NCBI RefSeq assembly: GCF_026163685.1
Contig: NZ_JAOXSR010000001.1
Location: 496,001 to 560,000 of the forward strand
Direction of reading: 5' to 3'
DNA from: Oerskovia flava
GTDB lineage: Bacteria > Actinomycetota > Actinomycetes > Actinomycetales > Cellulomonadaceae
Length of the DNA: 64,000 nt
Of the stretch, positions 26,047 to 34,588 are shown in pieces (within the stretch, counting starts at the first letter, position 1; every line of letters begins with the position of its first letter). The notes under the pieces were generated by a model. The model saw only the letters and a program-made list of their open reading frames with translations. It ran no database searches and was not told the origin of the DNA. The position numbers were made by a program, and so were the translations under genes.

Positions 26047-26844
26047 TCAGCCGCGGAGGGTACGGCGCAGGGCGCGCAGGACCAGGCCTACGACCCAGGC
26101 GGCGCCGGCCCAGCTCGCTGTGCTCACACCGCTGCGGGCGACGCGCCGGCGTCGACCGCGGAACTCGCGGATGGGCCAGCCGATGTCCTGGGCGAAGCGG
26201 CGCAGCCGCGCGTCGGGATTGATCGCGCACGGGTGGCCGACGGCCTGCATCATCGTCACGTCGTTGAGCGAGTCGCCGTAGGCGTACGACGCGTCGAGGT
26301 CGATGTCTCGCAGCTCGGCGAGCTCGCGGACCCCCGCCGCCTTCGCCCGACCGTGCATCATGTCGCCCACGAGGCGGCCGGTGTAGAAGCCGTCCTCGTG
26401 CTCGGCGACAGTGCCGAGCGCCCCCGTCGCGCCGAGCCGACGGGCGATGAGCTCACCGATCTCCCGGGGCGTAGCGGACACGAGCCACACCTGGTGACCG
26501 GCCGCGAGGTGCTCGTCGAGCAGCTTCTGGGTGCCCGGGTAGATCCGCAGGGCGAGGACCTGGTCGTAGACCTCCTCGCCGATGGCGGTCACCTCCGCGA
26601 CGGAGCGGCCCGCGATGAGCGTGAGCGCACGGGACCGCACCCGGTCGATCTGGGTCTTGCTCTCGCCGAACGCGAGGTAGCGGGCCTGGTGGAACGCGAA
26701 CGTCACGAGGTCGCGCGTCGAGAAGAACTCCCGCTGGTGCAGCGCCCGCGCCAGGTGGAACGAGGAGGCCCCGCGGATGATGGTGTTGTCGACGTCGAAG
26801 AACGCAGCCGTGGACTGGGCGGACCCGGGCTGTGACGTCGGCAT
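26047..26844 (-). CDS. HAD-superfamily phosphatase, subfamily IB (SerB-like)
   Basis: Predicted small-molecule phosphatase of 265 residues. HAD motif I is FFDVDNTIIRG near residue 15, motif II is LVSATP, and motif IV is AYGDSLND. A SerB/TIGR01490-type cap follows motif I. The C-terminal 30 residues contain a short hydrophobic segment with basic flanks (WVVGLVLRALRR) that could touch the membrane. The ATG at 26844 gives the usual short leader before motif I; an earlier start would overlap the divergent gene's upstream region. The substrate is unknown, because this subfamily includes phosphoserine phosphatase but also many others. Confidence 0.82.
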   Translation of the reverse strand: MPTSQPGSAQSTAAFFDVDNTIIRGASSFHLARALHQREFFSTRDLVTFAFHQARYLAFGESKTQIDRVRSRALTLIAGRSVAEVTAIGEEVYDQVLALRIYPGTQKLLDEHLAAGHQVWLVSATPREIGELIARRLGATGALGTVAEHEDGFYTGRLVGDMMHGRAKAAGVRELAELRDIDLDASYAYGDSLNDVTMMQAVGHPCAINPDARLRRFAQDIGWPIREFRGRRRRVARSGVSTASWAGAAWVVGLVLRALRRTLRG

Positions 26845-26910
26845 ATGCCCCACTCTATCGGGGTGGGCGGGCCTCGCTGTCCCGTCCGCGCACGTGCGTA
26901 CGCTGTGCTG

Positions 26911-27195
26911 GTGAGCACTCTCGGCGACGCACGTGTGGTCCTCTTCTCCCGGGACGGGTGCCACCTGTGCGACGACGCGCGCCGGGTCGTGGCACAGGTC
27001 TGCGCGGAGGCCGGGGCGGCCTGGGTCGAGCGCGACGTGGACGACCTCGAGGCAGATCCCACGGGCACGTTGCGCGAGCAGTACGGGGACTACGTGCCCG
27101 TGGTGACGGTCGACGGCGTCCAGCAGGGCTTCTGGCGGGTGGACGCCGCCCGGCTCGCGCGGGCGCTGGCGCGGACTCGCCCCGATTTCGGCTGA
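26911..27195 (+). CDS. Glutaredoxin-like thiol-redox protein (DUF836)
   Basis: Small thioredoxin-fold protein of 94 residues. FSRDGCHLCDDA carries a CxxC active site near residue 17, and YVPVV supplies the cis-Pro. Actinobacterial genomes often place this family directly before rex, as here (142 bp gap), suggesting a role in thiol or redox homeostasis. GTG 26911 was chosen because it begins just before the first strand; GTG 26905 and ATG 26845 are in-frame alternatives. It is divergent from the HAD gene. Confidence 0.8.
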   Translation: MSTLGDARVVLFSRDGCHLCDDARRVVAQVCAEAGAAWVERDVDDLEADPTGTLREQYGDYVPVVTVDGVQQGFWRVDAARLARALARTRPDFG

Positions 27196-27337
27196 CCGCG
27201 CGGACCTGGGATGATCGGTGCGGAGCCCTCCTGGGCTCCGGCCCGGCCGCTGGTGGCCCGGGTCGTCGGGGGTCGGGCCGTGAGCCGGCTCCGTCTCGTC
27301 AGCACGTCGTCAAGGGCGACGACGTACGGGGTGATGG

Positions 27338-28027
27338 GTGGAACGCGTGGTCGAGTCCGTGAACGAGTCGGGTATCCCTGGGGCGACGGTCGCGCGCCTG
27401 CCGTTCTACCTCCGCGCCCTGCGTGACCTCGCGGCGCGCGGTGTGAGCACGACGTCGTCGGTGGACCTCGCCGAGCTCGCCGGGGTCGGGTCGGCGCAGC
27501 TGCGCAAGGATCTGTCGTTCCTCGGCTCCTACGGCACGCGCGGGGTCGGGTACGACGTCGACTCGCTCGCGACGTACATCTCGAGCGCACTGGGGCTGGT
27601 CGAGGAGCACAAGATCGCCATCGTCGGCATCGGGAACCTCGGTCACGCGCTCGCGAACTACTCGGGCTACGGGTCGCGGGGCTTCCAGGTGGTGGCGCTG
27701 CTCGACGCGTCGTCGGCCGTGGTCGGCTCGACCGCGGCAGGGCTCGTCGTCGAGCACACGGACGCGCTCGAGGACGTCGTCGCCCGCCACGGGGTGTCGA
27801 TCGTGGTGCTCGCCACGCCCGCGTCCGCCGCGCAGCCGGTCACCGACCGGATCGTGGCGGCGGGGGTCAAGGAGATCCTCAACTTCGCGCCGTGCGCGCT
27901 GCAGGTGCCCGACGACGTGGACGTGCGGTCGGTCGACGTGGGCAGCGAGCTGCAGATCCTCGCGTTCCACTCCCAGGCGCGCGCGCTGGCGTCCGGGGTG
28001 GCCCGTGGCGCGGTGGCGGGCGCCTGA
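27338..28027 (+). CDS. rex: Redox-sensing transcriptional repressor Rex
   Basis: Senses the NADH/NAD+ ratio and represses respiratory genes when NADH is high. The 229-residue protein has an N-terminal winged helix (about 10-80, with VGSAQLRKDLSFLGSYG) and a Rossmann domain with VGIGNLGHAL near residue 95. The C-terminal helix AFHSQARAL supports the domain-swapped dimer. The GTG start at 27338 gives a normal length. Unlike the classical Streptomyces rex-hemACD arrangement, no hemA follows; a terminator and yceI do. A close Rex-box match lies at 55475, upstream of menJ-nuo. Confidence 0.93.
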   Translation: MERVVESVNESGIPGATVARLPFYLRALRDLAARGVSTTSSVDLAELAGVGSAQLRKDLSFLGSYGTRGVGYDVDSLATYISSALGLVEEHKIAIVGIGNLGHALANYSGYGSRGFQVVALLDASSAVVGSTAAGLVVEHTDALEDVVARHGVSIVVLATPASAAQPVTDRIVAAGVKEILNFAPCALQVPDDVDVRSVDVGSELQILAFHSQARALASGVARGAVAGA

Positions 28028-28064
28028 GACGCACCGCGCCGCACCGCCGGAGTCTCAGAGCGCG

Positions 28065-28096
28065 GACGCCCGCGGCACGCAGGTGCCGCGGGCGTC
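28065..28096. terminator. Bidirectional terminator between rex and yceI
   Basis: GACGCCCGCGGCAC (28065-28078) pairs perfectly with GTGCCGCGGGCGTC (28083-28096) around a 4-nt loop, between two convergent genes. Confidence 0.75.
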
Positions 28097-28114
28097 GGTC
28101 GTGCAGGTGGGGTC

Positions 28115-28666
28115 TCAGGCCTGCTTGATGGCCGAGAGGTCGAGCGCGATCTTGACCTTGTCGCCGACGAGGACGCCGCCGGTCTCGAGCGCTGCGTTCC
28201 AGGTCAGCCCGTAGTCCTTGCGGGAGATCTCGGTCTTGGCCTCGAAGCCGGCGCGCGGGTTGCCGAACGGGTCGGTCGCGGTGCCGGCGAACTCGGTCTC
28301 GAGCGTCACGGTGTTGGTGACCCCGTTGATCGTGAGGTCGCCCTCGATCGCGTAGTCGTCACCGTCGGTCGTGATCTTGGTGGAGGTGAACGTCCACGTC
28401 GGCTTGTTCTCGGCGTCCCAGAAGTCCTGGCTCTTGAGGTGGCCGTCGCGACCGGCGTCGCCGGTGCTCACCGAGGCGGCGTCGAGCTCTGCCTGCACGG
28501 TCGAGTTCTCCACCTCCTCGCCGATGGTGATGCTGCCGGACGAGATGGCGATGGTCCCGCGGACCTTCGAGATGCCGGCGTGGCGGACCGTGAAGGCCGC
28601 CTGCGAGTGGGAGGGGTCGATGGTGTAGGTGCCAGCGGTCAGGCCGTTCGGCAGGGGCGTCGCCAT
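28115..28666 (-). CDS. YceI-family lipid-binding protein
   Basis: YceI-like beta-barrel protein of 183 residues that in characterised homologues binds polyprenoid or amide lipids. It starts with the typical GTYTIDPSHSQAAFTVRHA and ends KVKIALDLSAIKQA. There is no signal peptide, so it is probably cytoplasmic, as in many actinobacterial copies. The ATG at 28666 follows AGGAG by 6 bases. It is divergent from a marR gene with a palindrome in the shared promoter region, so MarR control is likely. Confidence 0.88.
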   Translation of the reverse strand: MATPLPNGLTAGTYTIDPSHSQAAFTVRHAGISKVRGTIAISSGSITIGEEVENSTVQAELDAASVSTGDAGRDGHLKSQDFWDAENKPTWTFTSTKITTDGDDYAIEGDLTINGVTNTVTLETEFAGTATDPFGNPRAGFEAKTEISRKDYGLTWNAALETGGVLVGDKVKIALDLSAIKQA

Positions 28667-28708
28667 GATGGGTCTCCTAGGTTCGGTGGGACGGTCTCGG
28701 TCAAGCTC

Positions 28709-28722
28709 GTTGAAGATTCAAC
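28709..28722. promoter_or_regulatory. Candidate MarR operator in the yceI-marR intergenic region
   Basis: GTTGAA-GA-TTCAAC is an inverted repeat, overlapped by TGAAG-N6-CTTCA (28711-28726). It lies 42 bp from the yceI start and 155 bp from the marR start, a normal place for a divergent MarR site. Confidence 0.6.
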
Positions 28723-28877
28723 TTCATGCGCCCGTATCAACACAGCCCCCGTAACCTCTATTCCCACAGGGCACGACGACCGTCGACGCCCCGGATCGAC
28801 GCACCGGACACGCCCCGGATCGACGACCGCTCACCGGGCGCGGGTCGGCCGCGGCCCGCACGTGGAGGATCAGCCCG

Positions 28878-29402
28878 ATGGCCAGCAGCACCGACCGCTC
28901 GACCGAACCCTCGGTGTCCGACGCCGTCGGCGACCCCGTGGAGCCCCGTTGGCTCGACGAGGACCAGCAGCGGTCATGGCGCCAGTACCTCGAGGGCACC
29001 GCGCGGTTCGTCGAGGCCCTCGGGCACGACCACGACGTGCACTCGGCGGTCTCCCTCGGCGAGTACGAGCTCTTGGTGCGCCTCTCCGAGAGCCCGGGTC
29101 GCTCCGTGCGCATGTCCGTCCTCGCCGACGGTCTCGCCCAGTCCCGCAGCCGTGTCACGCACACGGTGCACCGCATGGAGCGGCGTGGGCTCGTGCGCCG
29201 CACGGCCGACGCGGACGACCGTCGGGGTGTGCACTGCGTCATGACGCAGCAGGGGTACGACCTCCTCGTCGCGTCCGCGCCTGCGCACGTGGCGGCGGTC
29301 CGTCGCCTGATGGTCGACGTCCTGACCCCCGAGCAGCTCCGGGTGCTCGGCGAGTCCATGGCCGCGATCTCCGAGGTGTGCAAGCACGACCACGTGCTGT
29401 GA
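28878..29402 (+). CDS. MarR-family transcriptional regulator
   Basis: Winged-helix repressor of 174 residues. After a disordered 25-residue leader, an N-terminal dimerisation helix, the DNA-recognition region (LADGLAQSRSRVTHTVHRME, about 87-106) and the wing (RRTADADDRRGV) are recognisable. The likely target is the divergent yceI promoter and itself. In this family the ligand is often a phenolic compound or an oxidant; no sensing Cys is obvious, with only two late cysteines present. ATG 28878 is preceded by GGAGGA. Confidence 0.87.
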   Translation: MASSTDRSTEPSVSDAVGDPVEPRWLDEDQQRSWRQYLEGTARFVEALGHDHDVHSAVSLGEYELLVRLSESPGRSVRMSVLADGLAQSRSRVTHTVHRMERRGLVRRTADADDRRGVHCVMTQQGYDLLVASAPAHVAAVRRLMVDVLTPEQLRVLGESMAAISEVCKHDHVL

Positions 29403-29418
29403 GCGCTCCGGCGCGGCA

Positions 29419-29446
29419 GTGAGGTCGTGTCCGTGAGGTCGTGTCC
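29419..29446. repeat. Two 14-bp tandem repeats plus a partial third
   Basis: GTGAGGTCGTGTCC occurs at 29419-29432 and 29433-29446, followed by CTGAGGTCGTC. The repeat lies in the 88-bp gap between marR and the phosphatase gene. Function unknown. Confidence 0.7.
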
Positions 29447-29490
29447 CTGAGGTCGTCGGGAGGCGGGGAGATCTTTGGGAGACTGGGTCC

Positions 29491-30183
29491 ATGGTCGCAA
29501 CCACGGTCCACCTCATGCGTCACGGCGAAGTCTTCAACCCCCAGGGTGTCCTTTACGGACGCCTGCCCGGATATCACCTGTCCGAGCTGGGGCACGAGAT
29601 GGCTCGTCGCGTCGCCGCCCACCTGTCCGGCTCGTCCTCCTCGGACGGCGAGCAGCCGGTGCCCGACGGCGGGGCGGAGCACCCGTTCGACGTCGCCGTG
29701 GTCATCGCCTCGCCCCTGCAGCGGGCGCAGGAGACCGCGACGCCCGTCGCCGAGGCGTTCGGCCTGGAGCTGGGCACCGACGAGCGCCTGCTGGAGGCGG
29801 GCAACCACTTCGAGGGCATGACCTTCGGCGTGGGGGACGGCTCGCTCCGTCACCCCCAGCACTGGCCGTACCTGTGGAACCCGCTCCGCCCGTCGTGGGG
29901 CGAGCCGTACACGCAGCAGGTGGCGCGCATGCGGGCTGCCGTCGAGGACGCCCGCGTCAAGGCCGAGGGTCGTGAGGCCGTGCTGGTGAGCCACCAGCTC
30001 CCGGTGTGGGTCACCCGTCTGAGCTTCGAGGGCAAGCGTCTCTGGCACGACCCGCGCAAGCGCCAGTGCTCCCTCGCGTCGCTGACGTCGCTCCGCTTCG
30101 AGGACGACCGGCTCGTCGGCATCCACTACACCGAGCCCGTCGCGGACCTCCTGCCCGGCGCCACGAAGGTGTCCGGCGCGTGA
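29491..30183 (+). CDS. Histidine phosphatase (phosphoglycerate mutase-like) family protein
   Basis: Two-His phosphatase of 230 residues with the catalytic LMRHGEV motif near residue 8, the second conserved region SPLQRAQET, and the C-terminal SHQLPVWV His motif. In many actinobacteria this gene precedes resA-ccdA-resB-ccsB, as here, so it may be co-transcribed (52 bp gap to resA). Its link to cytochrome c maturation is unexplained and the substrate unknown. ATG 29491 is preceded by a weak GGGAGA. Confidence 0.85.
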   Translation: MVATTVHLMRHGEVFNPQGVLYGRLPGYHLSELGHEMARRVAAHLSGSSSSDGEQPVPDGGAEHPFDVAVVIASPLQRAQETATPVAEAFGLELGTDERLLEAGNHFEGMTFGVGDGSLRHPQHWPYLWNPLRPSWGEPYTQQVARMRAAVEDARVKAEGREAVLVSHQLPVWVTRLSFEGKRLWHDPRKRQCSLASLTSLRFEDDRLVGIHYTEPVADLLPGATKVSGA

Positions 30184-30235
30184 CGTCCCCGGTTGCTCTC
30201 AGGTCTCCCTCAGGTATCTGGGAGACAGTGCTGTC

Positions 30236-30883
30236 ATGATCCGCGCTCGTACCCGTCGTTCTCGCGCCCGCACCCGTGGTGGTCGCCGCACCCAGCACGG
30301 CGTGCGGGTGCGGGCGGGCGCGGTCCTCGCCGGCGGGGCCCTGCTCCTGGCAGGGTGCGCCCAGGACTCGGGCAGCACGAGCCCGGCCGACGTCGTCGGC
30401 CAGGGGTACGTCTCCGGCGACGGCTCGGTCCGCACCTGGGACGCCGGCGACCGGTCCGAGCCGGTGACCGTCACGGGGACGGACTTCGAGGGCGAGGCGG
30501 TGGACACGAGCGTCTGGCTGGGGGAGGTCGTCGTGCTCAACACCTGGTATGCGGCGTGCGCGCCCTGCCGGGCGGAGGCGCCCGACCTCGTGGAGCTCGC
30601 CGTCGACCGAGCCGACGACGGCGTGCGGGTCCTCGGGATCAACACCACCGACGAGCCGGGAGCTGCCCAGGCCTTCCAGCGGACGTTCGACGTGCCGTAC
30701 CCGTCGATCGACGACCGCAGCGGCCAGGCCGTCGCGGCGCTCTCGGGCGCCGTGCCGCTGCAGGCCGTCCCGTCGACGGTCGTCCTCGACCGCGAGGGCC
30801 GGGTCGCGGCACGGGTCATCGGGCTCGTCGAAGGCACCACGCTCTCGGCGCTGGTCGACGACGTCGTGGCGGAGTCGACGTGA
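30236..30883 (+). CDS. resA: ResA/TlpA-like thiol-disulfide lipoprotein for cytochrome c maturation
   Basis: Membrane-anchored thioredoxin-like protein that keeps apocytochrome c haem-binding cysteines reduced on the outer face. The 215 residues have a basic n-region, lipobox LLAGC with Cys41, and a TlpA fold with WYAACAPCR, giving active-site Cys108 and Cys111. VPSTVVLDREG contains the cis-Pro. Its stop overlaps the ccdA GTG start, so electrons would pass from CcdA to ResA within one operon. Confidence 0.9.
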   Translation: MIRARTRRSRARTRGGRRTQHGVRVRAGAVLAGGALLLAGCAQDSGSTSPADVVGQGYVSGDGSVRTWDAGDRSEPVTVTGTDFEGEAVDTSVWLGEVVVLNTWYAACAPCRAEAPDLVELAVDRADDGVRVLGINTTDEPGAAQAFQRTFDVPYPSIDDRSGQAVAALSGAVPLQAVPSTVVLDREGRVAARVIGLVEGTTLSALVDDVVAEST

Positions 30884-31722
30884 TCGGGTACGGCGCCGTC
30901 GCGGCGGACGTCGGCTCCACGTTCGCGACGACGGCGTTCAGCGGGTCGATGTTCCTCGCGATCCCCGTCGCGCTGCTGGCGGGGCTCGTGTCCTTCGCGT
31001 CCCCCTGCGTGCTGCCCCTCGTGCCGGGCTACGTCGGGTACGTCAGCGGGATGGCGGCGGCGAACGCCGGCCCGGCTCCCGCCGGGCCCGGCGGCACTGC
31101 ACGTGGCGGCTCGACGGGCACCGCGGTCGCGACCGCGGCGCCTGCGCGCGGCCGGGTCCTGCTCGGCGTCGGGCTCTTCGTCGGCGGCTTCACGCTCGTG
31201 TTCGTCCTGCTCATGACGGCCGCCGGGGCCGTGGGCGTCCACCTGCTGCGGTGGGAGGACGTCATCACGCGCGTGCTCGGTGTCGTGGTCATCCTCATGG
31301 GGCTGGCGTTCCTCGGTGCCGTGCCGTTCCTGCAGCGTGAGCGCCGGTTCCACCCGAGCCCGCGCGCCGGTCTGTGGGGTGCGCCGCTGCTCGGGATCGT
31401 CTTCGGCCTCGGCTGGACCCCGTGTCTCGGCCCCACCCTCGTCGCGGTCCAGGCGCTCGCGCTCGACGAGGCCTCCGCCGGTCGCGGCGCACTCCTCGGT
31501 GTCGCGTACTGCCTCGGCCTCGGGGTCCCGTTCCTGCTCATCGCGCTCGGTCTGCAGAGCTCGCAGCGCATGCTCGGGTTCCTGCGCCGCCACCGCCTGG
31601 CGATCATGCGCTTCGGCGGCGCCATGCTCGTCCTCATCGGCCTCGCGCTCGTGACCGGTCTGTGGAGCCTGCTCACGGGCGTCGTCCAGGGCTGGCTCGA
31701 CGGCATGACCCTGGTGGTGTGA
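30880..31722 (+). CDS. ccdA: Cytochrome c biogenesis protein CcdA
   Basis: Membrane protein that transfers electrons from cytoplasmic thioredoxin to ResA. The 280-residue protein has six predicted membrane segments and the paired redox cysteines in SFASPCVLPLVPGY and GWTPCLGPTL. A Gly/Ala/Pro-rich loop (about 62-85) separates the first two segments. The GTG start overlaps the resA stop by 4 bp (GTGA), and its stop shares one base with the resB ATG. Earlier in-frame codons encode out-of-frame shadow sequence of resA and were excluded. Confidence 0.9.
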   Translation: MIGYGAVAADVGSTFATTAFSGSMFLAIPVALLAGLVSFASPCVLPLVPGYVGYVSGMAAANAGPAPAGPGGTARGGSTGTAVATAAPARGRVLLGVGLFVGGFTLVFVLLMTAAGAVGVHLLRWEDVITRVLGVVVILMGLAFLGAVPFLQRERRFHPSPRAGLWGAPLLGIVFGLGWTPCLGPTLVAVQALALDEASAGRGALLGVAYCLGLGVPFLLIALGLQSSQRMLGFLRRHRLAIMRFGGAMLVLIGLALVTGLWSLLTGVVQGWLDGMTLVV

Positions 31723-33578
31723 TGAGCACGCGCGAGCCCGACCCGCGACCCGATCGCGGCGCCTACCGTCCCGAGGGCATCGACGACTCCTTCAGCGCCC
31801 CGGTCGCGACCGCGGAGCCCCCGGCCGAGAAGCCGGCGAGCGGGCCGGCGGACGGGCAACCGTCCCTCCCCGCGCTGGGGCTGCGCGGCACCCTGCGGTG
31901 GACGTGGCGCCAGCTCACGAGCATGCGTGTGGCGCTGATGCTGCTCATGCTCCTGGCCGTGGCGGCGGTGCCCGGCTCGGTGCTGCCGCAGCGCCCGCAG
32001 GACCCGGCCGCGGTCCTGCGGTACCTGCAGGACAACCCGACGGCGGGGGAGTGGCTCGACCGGCTGGGCTTCTTCGACGTCTACAGCTCGGTGTGGTTCT
32101 CGGCGATCTACATCCTGCTGTTCGTGTCCCTCGTCGGGTGCATCCTGCCGCGCACGGGCGCGCACCTGCGGGCCGTGCGCAACCGTCCGCCGCGCACCCC
32201 GCGCCGCTTCGACCGGTTTCCCGCGCAGGCCACCGTGGTCACCACCGCGTCCCCGGACGAGGTGACCGACGCCGTCGCGCGCCACCTGCGGGGCCGGTTC
32301 GCCTGGCTGCCGACCTTCCGCGTCGACACGGGTACCCAGGAGACACGCTCATCGGGCGGGCCGCGCGTCGAGCGGACCGTCGCCGCCGAGCGGGGCTACC
32401 TGCGCGAGACGGGCAACCTGCTGTTCCACCTGTCCCTGCTCGGACTGCTCGTCGCGGTCGCGACCGGTCAGCTCCTGCACTACCGGGGTCAGGCGATCAT
32501 CACCGAGGGCCGGGGCTTCGCCAACGCGGTCGTCGACTACGACACGTTCGAGAACGGTTCGCTGTTCTCCCCGTCGTCGCTCGTGCCGTTCTCCATGACC
32601 CTCGACGGGTTCGAGGCGGAGTTCGCGACGGACGCCCTGGCGTTCGCGCAGTCGCGCGACTTCACGGCGTTCGTCACGGTGCGGGACCCCGACGGCACGG
32701 AGCACGTCGAGACCATCAAGGTGAACCACCCGCTCCAGGCGGGCAACGCCAAGATCTACCTGCAGGGCAACGGCTACGCACCCGGCATCACCGTGCACGA
32801 CGCGAGCGGGGAGGTCGCGTTCTCCGGCCGGGTGCCGTTCCTGCCCGAGGACACGATGTACACCTCGGACGGGGTCGTCAAGGTGCCCGACGTCGCGCCG
32901 GGCCTTGAGCAGATCGGTCTCGTCGGCACGTTGCTGCCCACGGCGGAGGTGACCGAGGCCGGTGCCCGCTCGGTCTTCCCGGAGGCGCTCGACCCGTTGC
33001 TCGTGCTCGACGTGTACCGCGGCGACCTCGGCCTCGACGAGGGCCTGCCGCAGAACGTGTACACCCTCGACACCGACGACCTCACGGCGTCGGTGGACGA
33101 GGAGGGCGAGCGCGTCAAGGTGCTCGTCGCCCCGGGGGAGACCGTCGAGCTCCCGGACGGCCTGGGCACCATCACCCTCGACGAGGAGCTGCCGCGCTTC
33201 GTCGCCCTCGACCTGCGGCACGACCCGGCGCTCGGCTGGATCCTCGTGTTCGCCCTCGGCGCGCTCGCCGGTCTGACGATCTCGCTCTTCACACCCCGGC
33301 GCCGGGTGTGGGTGCGCACGTGGAGCGAGGACGGGGCGGCGGGCGACGCCCGTCCCGGGACGACCTCCACGGGCGGCACCGCGCGGCGTACCGTGGTGCA
33401 GATCGCGGGCCTCGCCCGTGGTGATGACGCCGGTCTCCAGGGCGAGGTCGACGCCGTCCGGCACGCGGTTCCCGGCGCCGAGCAGTCGGACGGACCGGCA
33501 GGCACCTCGCACGACTCAGCAGGACCCCACCCTCAGGACCGCGCCACGGGGCGCGGAGCAGGAAAGGCTGACCGATGA
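31722..33578 (+). CDS. resB: Cytochrome c biogenesis protein ResB (Ccs1)
   Basis: Part of the System II haem-delivery and ligation complex with CcsB. The 618-residue protein has a hydrophilic N-terminal extension (about 60 residues), then membrane segments near residue 70 (RVALMLLMLLAVAAVPGS), 125 (SAIYILLFVSLVGCILP), 235 (FHLSLLGLLVAVATGQLL) and 510 (GWILVFALGALAGLTISL). A large extracytoplasmic domain lies between the third and fourth. A long C-terminal disordered tail follows. It overlaps ccdA and ccsB, consistent with one operon. Confidence 0.9.
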   Translation: MSTREPDPRPDRGAYRPEGIDDSFSAPVATAEPPAEKPASGPADGQPSLPALGLRGTLRWTWRQLTSMRVALMLLMLLAVAAVPGSVLPQRPQDPAAVLRYLQDNPTAGEWLDRLGFFDVYSSVWFSAIYILLFVSLVGCILPRTGAHLRAVRNRPPRTPRRFDRFPAQATVVTTASPDEVTDAVARHLRGRFAWLPTFRVDTGTQETRSSGGPRVERTVAAERGYLRETGNLLFHLSLLGLLVAVATGQLLHYRGQAIITEGRGFANAVVDYDTFENGSLFSPSSLVPFSMTLDGFEAEFATDALAFAQSRDFTAFVTVRDPDGTEHVETIKVNHPLQAGNAKIYLQGNGYAPGITVHDASGEVAFSGRVPFLPEDTMYTSDGVVKVPDVAPGLEQIGLVGTLLPTAEVTEAGARSVFPEALDPLLVLDVYRGDLGLDEGLPQNVYTLDTDDLTASVDEEGERVKVLVAPGETVELPDGLGTITLDEELPRFVALDLRHDPALGWILVFALGALAGLTISLFTPRRRVWVRTWSEDGAAGDARPGTTSTGGTARRTVVQIAGLARGDDAGLQGEVDAVRHAVPGAEQSDGPAGTSHDSAGPHPQDRATGRGAGKADR

Positions 33579-34582
33579 CCCTCGCCGACCTGAGCGTCGA
33601 CCTCGTCTGGGCCGCAGCGACGGCCCTGACCGTCGGGCTCGTCGCGTTCGCGTTCGACCTCGCCCGGCTCGCGGGCCGCTCTCCGGCGCGCGCGACGGCC
33701 GTGCCCGCCGCCGTGACCTCGGCTGAGTCCACCGAGGCGACCACGGGCTCCTCACCGACCCCCTACGGCCCGGACAGCACCGAGCGCGCCGGGTCAGAGG
33801 GTGCCCCGGTCTCCCGCAAGGCCGCCGGCATCGGGATCTCGACGACGTGGCTGGGGACGATCCTGCTCCTCGCGGCGATCGTGACCCGTGGGGTCGCGGC
33901 CGGTCGGGCCCCGTGGGCGAACATGTACGAGTTCGCGCTGGTCGGCACGTTCTTCGCGCTCGCCGTGTTCCTCGGTGTGAGCCTGCGACGCGACGTGCGG
34001 TACCTCGGGGCGTTCGTCACCGGGCTGTCCGTCCTGTTCCTCGTCCTCGCGCAGAACTCGTTCTACGTCGTGGCGACGGGTGTCCAGCCGGCTCTGCAGT
34101 CGTACTGGCTGGTGATCCACGTCGGTGTCGCCGTCGCGGCGACCGGGATCTTCACGGTGGCCTTCGCCACGTCCGCGGTCCAGCTCCTGCGCGACTCGCG
34201 AGACGGCGGCAGCGCGTTCCTCGGCCGACGGGCATGGCGATGGCTCGACTCCACCCCCCGACCGGCGGTCCTGGAGGCGTTGAGCTTCCGCATCAACGCG
34301 GTCGCGTTCGTGCTGTGGACGTTCACCCTCATCGGCGGCGCGATCTGGGCGGAGGACGCCTGGGGCCGGTATTGGGGCTGGGACCCCAAGGAGGTCTGGA
34401 GCTTCGTCGTCTGGATCGTCTACGCCGCCTACCTGCACGCACGCACGACCCGCGGCTGGTCGGGCCGCCGCGCGGCGTACTTCGTGCTCGTCGGCTACGC
34501 CTGCGTGCTGTTCAACTTCACGGGCGTCAACATCCTCTTCGACGGCCTGCACTCCTACTCAGGTCTGCCCGGCCAGGAGTAG
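33575..34582 (+). CDS. ccsB: Cytochrome c biogenesis protein CcsB (ResC)
   Basis: Haem-handling membrane partner of ResB. The 335 residues contain about eight membrane segments and the haem-binding WWD motif in WGRYWGWDPKEVWSFV near residue 270, plus conserved His residues (VIHVGVAVAATG and YAAYLHA) that would ligate haem. An inserted hydrophilic linker (about 45-85) follows the first segment. Start ATG 33575 overlaps the resB stop (ATGA). It is the last gene of the System II cluster and is convergent with the next gene. Confidence 0.92.
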   Translation: MTLADLSVDLVWAAATALTVGLVAFAFDLARLAGRSPARATAVPAAVTSAESTEATTGSSPTPYGPDSTERAGSEGAPVSRKAAGIGISTTWLGTILLLAAIVTRGVAAGRAPWANMYEFALVGTFFALAVFLGVSLRRDVRYLGAFVTGLSVLFLVLAQNSFYVVATGVQPALQSYWLVIHVGVAVAATGIFTVAFATSAVQLLRDSRDGGSAFLGRRAWRWLDSTPRPAVLEALSFRINAVAFVLWTFTLIGGAIWAEDAWGRYWGWDPKEVWSFVVWIVYAAYLHARTTRGWSGRRAAYFVLVGYACVLFNFTGVNILFDGLHSYSGLPGQE

Positions 34583-34588
34583 CGTGCC

